Below are positions 55,143 through 64,000 of a DNA stretch of 64,000 bases, in pieces. The notes under the pieces are model-generated. The model saw only the letters and a list, made by a program, of their open reading frames with translations, had not been told where the DNA came from and searched no databases. Source of the DNA: Myotis daubentonii (Eukaryota; Chordata; Mammalia; Chiroptera; Vespertilionidae); assembly GCF_963259705.1 (NCBI RefSeq), contig NC_081849.1, positions 57,446,093 through 57,510,092 of the forward strand, in the 5' to 3' direction. The position numbers and the translations under genes were made by a program. Position 1 is the first letter of the stretch. Each line of letters begins with the position of its first letter.

Positions 55143-55292
55143 CAGGTTCTCAAGTCCCAGCATGCATCAGGATCACCCAAAGGACCTAAAATTGATTGCT
55201 GGCCAGACCTCCCACTAAGTTTCTGACTCGGTAGGAGTGGGACAAGGTCTGAGAGCTAGTTTCTGGGTGGTAGCTGATCCTCGAACCATTGG
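55143..55292 (+). mobile_element. MER5A-like element
   Basis: GTTCTCAAGTCCCAGCATGC, CATCAGGATCACCC and TTTCTGACTCGGTAGGAGTG follow MER5A. Confidence 0.7.
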
Positions 55293-55862
55293 GCCAGGTA
55301 GTTACTAAGATTCACTCCTTGCTGATTTTCTGCAGCCATTCTGTCTTCAATCAAGGAGGTGGGTTTTATTTTTCCTCATATCTATGTGTTTGATTGCCAT
55401 TCCTCACAATGCATAGCTTGGCAAGAAATGGTGTTCAGTAAATGGGAGAGATTGTGCATTAAGAATTCCTTTTAAAGGAATTTATAAAGGTTGATTATAA
55501 ATTCATCTAACATATTCCTATACCTTCTTTAAAAGTTCAGCATTGGGATCACAGCCGGACTGCTACTTACCAGTAGTAAGAATTTGGATTAATGCACCAA
55601 GTAGAAATGCATCCTAATTGATTGTGTCATTCTCTGAAACAGCTGATAGAAGGTGGGCCCACACTTTATAAAATGATCCTTGTAAAAGAAGCAAAAATAC
55701 TTTTCTCATAAAAGTACTTTATGAAGATTGCCTAGTCGGGTTCTGTAACAGCAAATTGTGGGTGTTGACCACAGAATGGTGACCAACTCTGTGACCCCTT
55801 TAGGTTCCCCCCTCCATTCTAGAACAGGTCTCTAAAAAAGGTAAAATAGCTTTGGGCTAGTT

Positions 55863-56049
55863 TACTGGTTCTCAAACTGGAGTGTGATTGGAATCCCCTG
55901 GAAGGGCTTGTTTATTACAAATTGCTGACCATAGCTCCAGAGTTTCTGACTGAGCATGTCTGGGGTGGGACGGGAGGATTTGCATTTTTAACAAGATCCC
56001 AGGGCCTGTTGCTGCTGCTGGTCTAGTAACTACACATTGAGAGCCACTG
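55863..56049 (+). mobile_element. MER5A element
   Basis: CTGGTTCTCAAACTGGAGTG to CATTGAGAGCCACTG, with CCAGAGTTTCTGACTGAG and GGATTTGCATTTTTAACAAG inside, is nearly full length. Confidence 0.8.
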
Positions 56050-56385
56050 GGATAGAAGGTTCCTAATCCCTTAGGAACAGGTATGTTGACGCAACCAAGC
56101 CTGTGGGATGGAACCTTGGTTTAGACCTGCTTGAAGGCTATTGATGCATTTGTTAGGAATGGGATACCTAAAAAAAAAAAAAGAAAGAAAAACGGCTGAA
56201 TTTCTATAATTTCTTCCCTAGCTCTCTCAACCTCCTGTTTCTTCTGAAACCCTAAAGTATTCTTAAAAGGTACAGCAGGGTTTGAAAGATCTCAATTTAG
56301 ACACTTAACTTCTTAAAAGAAATAATCCTTTGAGTTCATCCTGGAACCATTCTCAACATTCCCTTTCTCCTTTTCCAGGAAAACC

Positions 56386-56571
56386 CAATGGTTTTCCAAG
56401 TGTACAGCCCGACCAGTTGCATCAGCATCACCTGAGAGGAGCTAGAAATGCAAATTGTCAGGCTCTGCCTCAGACCCACTAAATCAGAAACTCGTGGGTA
56501 GACCCAGCAATCTATTTTACCAAGCCGTCCTGGTGATTCTGGTGATGCACGCTCAGGTGTCAGAACCATTG
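56386..56571 (-). mobile_element. MER5A element
   Basis: CAATGGTTTTCCAAGTGTAC opens and GTGTCAGAACCATTG closes it. GCATCAGCATCACCTGAGAG lies inside. Confidence 0.7.
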
Positions 56572-56879
56572 GGAAGGAGACATTTGTAATATTTTCAATA
56601 ATAAGTATTTTTTTTAAATGTTGAATTAATAAAAAAAGACTGCAGACTCTGCCTTGGAATCGTAAATCCCTCATTTTTAAGATAAGAGAATGAGAAATCA
56701 TTCTAACTAAGAAGAGGAGAGTCTCCTCTCCTTGGGAAAATGTAACAATATGTCATTTAAAAGACTCATTTGTAAAGCAGGACTAGGAGTTGTTTGACCC
56801 CACTTACTGACCACAGGTTTTATCCTGAAAGGGATACATGGTTTCATGTTGGGGACTGTATTATAAATCAGTGCTTCTA

Positions 56880-57610
56880 AGAACGGGCCTAAGTTGGCAG
56901 GCAGACATCCCTCTGGCAGCCCGGGAGCCCTCGGGGGATGTCCACTTGCCAGTGGGGAGCAGGCCTAAGCTGCAGTTGGACATCCTTAGCCCTGCTGAGG
57001 AGGCTGGAGAGGCTCCCACCACCACCGCTGTACTGGCAGCCATGAGCCTGGCTTGTGGCTGAGCAGAGCTCCCCCTGTGGGAGCGCACTGATCACCAGGG
57101 GACAGCTCCTGAATTGAGCATCTGCCCCCTGGTGGTCAGTGTGTGTCATAGTGACCAGTCATTCCCAGTCGTTCTGCTGTTAGGGTCAATTTGCATACTA
57201 CCCTTTTATTACATAGGAGTGCCTGGACAGCCTGGATGGGGGGCTGATGGCTGTTTGCGGGCTGACCACAGCCCCTTCAGGGTGGGGGTCCCCCCTAGGG
57301 TGCCTGCCCAGCCTGGGTGAGGGGCTGATGGCTGTTTGCAGGCTGGCTACAACCCCCAGCCACCCAAGCTCCCAGTGGAGGCTGGCTGGAAGCAGGTATC
57401 TGGGATTTATTTATCTTCTATAATTGAAACTGTTGCCATGAGCCGAGGCCACAGCCAGCTCAGAGGAGGCGGGAAGCTTGGCTTCCTCCATCACCCGGGC
57501 AACCAAGCCTCCTCCTCTTGCTCTCTTGCTGTCGCACTGTCTCTTGGCTTCCTCCATCACCCGGGCAACCAAGCCTCCTCCTCTTGCTCTCTTGCTGTCT
57601 CACTGTCTCA
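56880..57610 (-). mobile_element. HeliBat-derived mosaic, ends incomplete
   Basis: A Helitron 5' end (CCTTTTATTACATAGGA, plus-strand view) ends at 57218. Sequence on its left (GGCCTAAG, CCTGGTGGTCAGTG) is typical HeliBat body but no CTAG end is seen. From 57219 the DNA matches the inner part of the composite Helitron (GGGTGCCTGCCCAGCC). A 66-bp tandem duplication lies at 57477-57608. Confidence 0.75.
57477..57608 (+). repeat. 66-bp tandem duplication in a Helitron mosaic
   Basis: Two copies of a unit starting CTTGGCTTCCTCCATCACCC and ending CTGTCGCACTGTCT or CTGTCTCACTGTCT. Confidence 0.9.
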
Positions 57611-57712
57611 CTCTCTCACTGTCTCGCTCTCTCGCTCATCCTTGACTGGAATCGAACCACCAGCCTTTCATCCCCAGGCCAACACTCTATCCACTGAGCC
57701 AAACCAATCTAC
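57610..57712 (-). mobile_element. Ves SINE fragment
   Basis: Reverse-complement tRNA-like part only (GACTGGAATCGAACCACC, CTCTATCCACTGAGCCAAAC). It lies directly against the HeliBat mosaic. Confidence 0.8.
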
Positions 57713-58039
57713 TCTCTTCTCTCTTTTTTTTTTTAGGGCATAAGGCAGAGGGTTTTCAAGCCGTACCAAAAGGAGTGATAAAAAAAACTCTACTTCTCTA
57801 CTTGGACACAGAGCAGTCCAAGTAAGACCCCAGAGGCTTGAAATAGTGTACAAGTTGGGCAATTATGATGTGTTCCAACCATAAAGTCAAAGAAAGGATA
57901 GAAGGACATGAGGTTGGAGAAAGGGATCCCAGGCTGTCCTCACATGGAAGTCATTACAAAGCCTCTCTTTCCCACACTCCCTCTTCACTCTCTTTCTCCC
58001 TTTCACCAGGTTCACCTATTTGCTTTAAAATAACCCCCT

Positions 58040-58261
58040 GCCCTGACCGGTTTGGCTCAGTGGATAGAGCATTGGCCTGCGGACTGAAAGGTCCCAGGTT
58101 CGATTCCGGTCAAGGGCATGTACCTTGGTTGCAGGCACATCCCCAGTTTGGGGTGTGCAGGAGGCAGCTGATCGATGTTTCTAACTCTCTATCCCTCTCC
58201 CTTCCTCTCTGTAAAAAATCAATAAAATATATTAAAAAAATAAAATAAAATAAAATAAAAT
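58040..58261 (+). mobile_element. Ves SINE, near consensus
   Basis: CCCTGACCGGTTTGGCTCAG with intact A- and B-box regions. The tail is AATAAAATATATT then (TAAAA)n. Exact 13-bp target duplication AAAATAACCCCCT at 58027 and 58262. Probably the youngest Ves here. Confidence 0.94.
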
Positions 58262-58863
58262 AAAATAACCCCCTCAATTGAAAACTGAAAACAATTTAGG
58301 CCTTAGTCAGGATTTTCACCTTTATCCTGAGAACAATAAGAAACCATTTGGCAGACTTAATTAAATGAGTGGTCAGAGCAGGTTTTCTTTTTAAGTTTAT
58401 TCTTGTTGCTGCATTGAGAATGGTCTGAGAAGGAATGGACAAGACAGATTTGGACAGAGCAGTCAGGTGGTGATAGGTAAGAGAGGTCATGGTGAACTGA
58501 AGTGGTGGTAGCAATAAGATAGAAGGAGTATTGGACAGGTGTGGAAAGTATTTCTAAGGTAGAATTGATAGGTCTTGCTGATGGGTTGAATAATCTTTTA
58601 CCTTCTCTGCATCCACCCCCCCTCCGGGCATTTAACTTTGAAGTGTCCTCTGCCTCTGGACTTGACCATGAGCCTGGCTTTGGGTAACAGAATGAAGCAG
58701 AAGTGCAAGTATGGTGCTTCTAAGTCTACAACTCGGGAGGCCTTGCTCTTGTGTTTCTGTCATCTCCATGAGGACATTCCTGAGGTAGCTAGCTACTGGC
58801 ATGGAACAGATACATGGCAGAGACTTGAAGTGCCCAGTCAGCCCAGTTGAGACTCATCTAGAT

Positions 58864-59075
58864 CAGTGGTCGGCAAACTCATTAGTCAACAGAGCCAAAT
58901 ATCAACAGTACAACAATTGAAATTTCTTTTGAGAGCCAAATTTTTTAAACTTAAACTATATAGGTAGGTACATTGTTATTAACTTAATTAGGGCACTCCT
59001 AAGGCTTAGGAAGAGCCACACTCAAGGGGCCAAAGAGCCGCATGTGGCTCGCAAGCCGCAGTTTGCCGACCACGG
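58864..59075. mobile_element. Non-autonomous hAT (212 bp)
   Basis: Termini CAGTGGTCGGCAAACTC and GCAGTTTGCCGACCACG. The target duplication is decayed. Inside are GAGAGCCAAA and AAGAGCCGCATGTGGCTC. Confidence 0.85.
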
Positions 59076-59799
59076 GCTAAACTTCAGCTGTCAAACCATC
59101 TTAGAACCACATCCATAAAATGACAAGAAGGTGGGAGGATAATTAGAATAGAGGGAGGACCCGCTGTGGGGTGAGTGAGATGGTAGATTTCAGTTTTGTT
59201 GAAGGCTGATCAGAAACTGGACAATATCTCTAGGACACGATAACGTGGCAGCCTGCCATGGTTTTAGCTAACATAAGGGAATAGATGTCAATGCCTGTTA
59301 GCTATATGACTCAGCTCAAGCTGTGGGGGCAGCTGGCAGATAATATGAACTTTTTCCCAAGTGCGTGGGAACACCTTCTGAAAGGTTCTGAAAGCTGGTT
59401 TTTCTCGGTTTTTTCATTCTCATGGAGTAGTGAACGGAAAATGTACTGGGGTTTTAATTCTTCTTTCCAGTATGCTCATTAACAACACAACAGCAGGTCT
59501 TGCGGTAAGAGCAGCAGCTTTTCTAAGTACAATGGCATCTGGAATGTGAGTGTTCTCAGCATATCTCAAAATAGCCTTCTGGATAATAGCAGCACAGAGG
59601 CAACGGAGTAGTGAAAATGAGTTCTATGTGTCCATGCATATAGGAGTCTAGGTAGGAGGGTTTCCCTTTAGGCTAACTAGCTTGTAACAAAGATTTTAAA
59701 TTCTGACACAACATGGATGCTGGGGAGAAAACAGCAGATGAAATATCAGATCATTTATCCTTTGGGGTCAAACCTAAAAGCTTTTCCATAAGTTTCATA

Positions 59800-59931
59800 T
59801 ATTTTTTTAATTTTATTTTTTAATTTTAGAGAGGAGGGAGAGGGAGAGAGAGAGAAAAATAACAATGATGAGAGAGAATCATTGATCGGTTGCCTCCTGC
59901 ACGCCCCACAATGGGGATCAACCCGGGCTTA
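59800..59931 (-). mobile_element. Ves SINE, 5'-truncated
   Basis: The plus strand shows the tail side (TTTTAGAGAGGAGGGAGAGG) and CTCCTGCACGCCCCACAATG; the tRNA-like 5' part is missing. Confidence 0.75.
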
Positions 59932-60312
59932 TGCTAAATGGTTTCTGAAATACTATGAACAATGACAGTGACCTATGGATAAGTACATTTTTTGATTTCC
60001 AGATGCTTGAATGTTTCTGACATTGTGACTGCTATCAACCACCATGACCTCATCGATATTTATAGGACACTCCGCTCAACAAATGCAGAATACATTCACT
60101 CTATTTTCAAGTGCACATGGTACATTCACCAAGATAGACCATCTGTTAGGCTATGAAACAAGCCTCAATAAACTTAAAAGCTTTGAAATCGTGCTGTGTA
60201 TGTTCTCTGGCCACAAAGAAAATAAATTGGAAAGCTGAAAAACATGTTTTGATGTGAACAAAAGAGCAGAGGACATATGACAAAAGTAAAAAGCTTTTCA
60301 AAAATTCATGGA

Positions 60313-60395
60313 AGCCCAGCCATCGTGGCTCAGTGTTTGAGCATTGACCTATGACTCAAGAGGTCATGATTCGATTCCTAGTCAGGGCTCTTGAA
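60313..60395 (+). mobile_element. tRNA-derived SINE fragment
   Basis: CCATCGTGGCTCAGTGTTTG and GATTCGATTCCTAGTCAGGG show SINE A- and B-box regions; the SINE body after it is missing. Confidence 0.7.
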
Positions 60396-60419
60396 AACAT
60401 GGCCTTCAGGAATAATCAT

Positions 60420-60560
60420 ATCTCAAAAATCTACTTAGGAAAGTATATCATTTTCTAACCACTATGCTGTACACTGGAAACTAATACAAAATTAATATTG
60501 AATGTAAACTGCAATTGAAAAAAAAGTTTCAAAAAGTAAAAAGAAAAAATAGTTTCAAAT
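60420..60560 (+). mobile_element. L1 3' end fragment
   Basis: CTAACCACTATGCTGTACAC and AATGTAAACTGCAATTGAAA resemble a carnivore/bat L1 3' terminus, followed by A-rich repeats. Confidence 0.65.
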
Positions 60561-61849
60561 AGTAAAAAAAAAAGAAAGAAAGAAATCTACTTAGGAACTA
60601 AGAAGCCAAAAGATGATTCTGTCCTCTCTGTTCCCCCTTAAATTATGCCATAAACATTATCCTCTCTATCCAGTTTTAATGGTGGAATAGATGCAAAATT
60701 AAAAACAAATTAATTATCAAGAAGAAAATATATATCAGATGAGATTTCAAAATATAATTCTTATCCATAGGCAAAAAAACAGTGGGGAAATGTCATTATT
60801 GTTGTTGTTATTATTATTAAATGACTGCTTCTTGGAAGCTTGGATATCAACATTGAGAAAACTCATTTTTTATCTAATATATTTCAGTTAGATTAAAGGC
60901 TAAGTATAATCACATAAGGAAATGAAAATGTATAGATCAAAGGACTGAAGACAACATTGTTGATGCTTTGGAAAAAAATAGGGATACTCATGCTAATTAT
61001 AAAATCAAGCTATCAACACATGTGAAAGGCCACATAACTGTTGATCTTTTTTGATAAAATAATCTGCTTTGTGGAAATTAATACCAAAAATGAAAAAAAT
61101 TAATACCAAAGAAGAAGAAAATAAAAGGAAGAAAACAAAACCAAAAAAGTGTAAGTAGTAAGGTATTTGGCTATACAACTAAAACATTGTAGAAACCCCC
61201 TGAACAACATACATATTTAGTAATAGGGAAGTGATTATTTAGTTTTTTATGGCATATTAATTCTATGTTAATTTCATTCAATCAGTAAAAGTGATGAACA
61301 TGAAAATTTTAGTTGGTAAATCATCTACACATATGAAAAATAAACAAGTATGGATTGCATATACTTTGATTACAATTCTGTATATAAAATCTTTGTTTAC
61401 ACATTGATAAGAATTAGGAGAGATCAGAGAAGCTTTAATATAAAACAATGCTAATCATTTCTTTTAAATAAGCACCTTATTTAAAAAGTGTGCAAATTAA
61501 AGTTATAGCAAAACTAGCAAGTAATTACTCAGTTACTTTTCATTGAAAAATATATTAAGAACCAGAAAATAAGCAAATACATATTTAAGGAACAAAAAAA
61601 GGGGGGGGGGGGATTGGGCCTTTGATTTATAGGCACCTTTAAAACCTGGCATGCCTTATTATGTTCTAGTTGATCAGAAAAACACACAATTACAAATATT
61701 GGCATATTCCTGGTAGTTTTAGTATCACCTCTATTGGCAGCTTGTTCAAGCACTTAAAAGATAATGTTGATAAACCACTTTAGAAGTAGATTGTGGGTTT
61801 CATTATATTCCATAACTTAGTCAGTGATTCAGTGTTTTTTATTATAGTA

Positions 61850-62095
61850 CTAGATGCCTGATGCACAAAATTTGTAGAGTCCCTAGGCCTGGCCAGCAAT
61901 CAGGCCAATCGAGGCATTCCAGCTGCTGGCTGGGGCCTCCCTTCCCCAGCTGCTGGTTGCTGGCCAGGGCCTTCCTTCGTTCCGTGCCGCCCCCTGGTGG
62001 TCAGCACACTTCATAGCTAGCAATCAAACTCCTGGTCTCCCAGTTGAACTCCTGAGGGGACACTTTGCATATTAGCCTTTTATATAGAGAGAGGA
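61850..62095 (-). mobile_element. HeliBat-type Helitron (246 bp), degenerate hairpin
   Basis: The left end is CTAGATGCCTGATGCACAAA. The right end is TTAGCCTTTTATATAGAG then AGAGGA before T. It contains CCCCCTGGTGGTCAGCAC, shared with other HeliBats. Confidence 0.83.
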
Positions 62096-62483
62096 TGACC
62101 TCAAATATAAGGTAAATCTGTATTGGTCAGAGTTCCAACAAAGAAAGAACCAATAAGATATATAGACATGCACACTCACACACAAACACACACAGATATA
62201 CACCTTCATATGGGAGCTACATAAAATAAAAAAAAATGTATTATTTAATCTGATTTTAAAGTGCTGCAACTATTGATTCAATTTCTCTTCAGATCGAAAT
62301 AATACCCCTCAAACTGTCAAGGAAAATCTCTAAAGTACATATTTTCATTCTTTTACTAATTTTTGGTGAACTGCATTTATTTGTGTTCAACATCTGAAGT
62401 AACAGTTTTGGGGACAAGTGCATCAGATTAGGATTCAAGAACCAAAGTATCCTATTTTTGTTTTTTTTTAATTTTATAAAGGA

Positions 62484-62980
62484 CTAGAGGCCCGGTGCAT
62501 GAATTCATGCACCAGTGGGGTCCCTCGGCCTGGCCTACAGGATCAGGCTGAAACTGGCTCTCAGACATCCCCCGAGGGGTCCCAGATTGTGAGAGGGGGT
62601 AGGCCAGGCCGAGGGACCACACTGGTACACAATTGAGGCTGGGGAGGGACCACAGGAGGGCTCCAGGGCATGTCCAGCCCATCTCGCTCAGTCCCGATTG
62701 GCCGGACCCCAGCAGGAAACTAACATACCAGTCAGAGCGCCTGTCCCCTGGTGGTCAGTGGATGTTATAACGACTGGTTGACTGGTTGAATGTCTGCCTT
62801 CTGTTGGTCAGTGCATATCATAGCAACTGGTTGACCGGTCAACTGCTCCCTGTTGGTCAGTGCACATCATAGTGAGCAGTTGAGTGGCCTTAGCATATCA
62901 TTAGCATATTATACTTTGGTTGGTTGAACTGACAACCGGATGACAGGACATTTAGCATATTAGACTTTTATTATATAGGA
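62484..62980 (-). mobile_element. HeliBat-type Helitron (497 bp)
   Basis: The left end is CTAGAGGCCCGGTGCATGAA and the right end TTTTATTATATAGGA before T. Inside are three related repeats with GGTCAGTG, a CATAG or TATAA word, and CTGGTTGAC. A SPIN-type hAT begins three bases beyond its 5' end. Confidence 0.9.
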
Positions 62981-62983
62981 TAC

Positions 62984-63195
62984 CAGTGGTTCTCAACCTT
63001 CTGGCCCTTTAAATACAGTTCCTCATGTTGTGACCCAACCATAAAATTATTTTCATTGCTACTTCATAACTGTAATGTTGCTACTGTTATGAATTGTAAT
63101 GTAAATATCTGTTATGCAGGATGGTTTTAGGCGACCCCTGTGAAAGGGTCGTTTGACGGCCAAAGGGGTCGCGACCCACAGGTTGAGAACCGCTG
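62984..63195 (-). mobile_element. SPIN-type hAT, internally deleted (212 bp)
   Basis: The same termini as the copy at 24089, but about 100 bp of the middle are missing. The target duplication is imperfect. It abuts the Helitron that ends at 62980. Confidence 0.88.
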
Positions 63196-64000
63196 GGATA
63201 GACCATAGTCTCTCTATTCTTCATTCCTCTCTTGACTTGGGTTTCTTCTCTTGCAAAATCATACGGTTAGACAGGATACCCTGAAAGAGCACATCACCTT
63301 CTAAGCATTGGATGATCCCATAATTCTATACATAGGACCTAAGACTTGGAGATGCTCCAAAGCTGCCCTCTGGCCTCTATGGGCCCTATTCATATCCTCT
63401 CAGAAAGCCCTAAAAAAAATCGTTTATCATAGAAAGATTTAAAGATTTGCTAATACCATAAATCACAGTTTGTTAATGCTCAATAAAATTCATAAAGGTC
63501 ACTGCTACGTTTATTCACCGTACTGTGGTTACAAATAATCATTTAAGTCAAATGTTAATTCCTAAAGTCATTTTGCTTAGATGGAATCCAAAGGTTTGTT
63601 TATTTTTCCCGTTTATATATTTAAAAAAAGTTATTTCCATATACAATGACCAACAACGTTTCCAGCAAACAATTAAACTCCCCAGAGGTTTTTATGATTT
63701 GTGCATTGTTTCAGATGTGGTGGAAATATTCTTGTTCCCAAGAGCATGCTCAAAATAGTGATTCTAATAGTGAGAAATTTGCAAGGAACTATATGAATAC
63801 AGTGGATACCTCTGAAGATTGGACTGCAAAATGTATTAGAAATGTGTGCTTTCAGGAAAATGACATAGAACTCATGAAAGAATATTCTGCTTCTTAAAAA
63901 AAAAAAAAATAGCAGCCAGATGAGAAGGACTTGACAAATAATTGTGTGAAGGTAACTCAGGTCAGGTAGTCACAGCCCTACAGCCCAACTCCCATATGAA

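Larger units (their letters stand above)
49756..64000. other. Intergenic DNA downstream of BZW2
   Basis: No exon, RNA gene or conserved ORF was found. It is crowded with hAT MITEs, Helitrons, Ves SINEs and MER5A copies, listed separately. Apparently unique stretches are 53660-54560, 54850-55140, 56580-56840, 59100-59790, 60600-61840 and 63240-64000. Confidence 0.75.

Noticed and set aside
56838..57149. Overlapping 74-86-codon ORFs on both strands
   Set aside because: They fall in the body of a HeliBat-derived element with G+C-rich composition; no homology recognised.
58042..58115. tRNA gene
   Set aside because: A and B boxes are present, but they belong to a Ves SINE with its tail and a 13-bp target duplication; no tRNA fold is completed.
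63646..63897. 83-codon ORF ending in an A13 run, resembling a processed pseudogene
   Set aside because: The peptide matches no family I know, the A-run follows the stop directly and no target duplication was found; kept only as a curiosity.

Overview
The window is nuclear DNA of a mammal, almost certainly a vespertilionid bat. The single gene is BZW2, with GT-AG introns. The repeats are diagnostic: about a dozen Helitrons of the HeliBat type (5' TC, 3' hairpin plus CTAG, inserted between A and T), tRNA-derived Ves SINEs, two SPIN-type hAT elements with CAGNGGTTCTCAACC termini, and several other young non-autonomous hAT families with exact 8-bp target duplications. This mix of young Helitrons and hATs is known from Myotis and its relatives. 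I see no viral, plasmid or prokaryotic sequence.

Layout: 1-15505 is the 3' part of intron 1; the promoter and non-coding exon 1 must lie upstream, as no CpG-island promoter is visible. Coding exons 2 to 12 of BZW2 lie on the plus strand between 15506 and 49324. Joined, they give an uninterrupted 419-codon frame, the length of the human protein. The 3' UTR ends just after an AATAAA at 49729. From about 49756 to 64000 I see no gene, only intergenic DNA dense in transposons.

BZW2 encodes eIF5-mimic protein 1, a HEAT/W2-domain translation regulator that competes with eIF5 for eIF2 and eIF3 and so tunes start-codon stringency. Its own ATG sits in a poor context, which fits the reported autoregulation of BZW genes.

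The least ordinary signals are structural. (1) Two copies of a composite Helitron made of two head-to-tail units share the same internal junction and lie in inverted orientation on either side of the whole BZW2 coding region. (2) Two short recent duplications lie inside the gene: 64 bp (63/64 identical) flanking the start-codon exon, and 56 bp copying the exon 9 splice-donor junction into intron 7. (3) A tandem dimer of a 69-bp hAT MITE sits inside one exact target duplication. (4) hAT elements are inserted at Helitron ends. (5) There are twelve G or C homopolymers of 10 to 22 bases. (6) A G-rich tract lies 30 bases after the exon 2 donor. No wholly new gene system was found. Names of old repeat families are from memory of consensus features and are tentative where marked.
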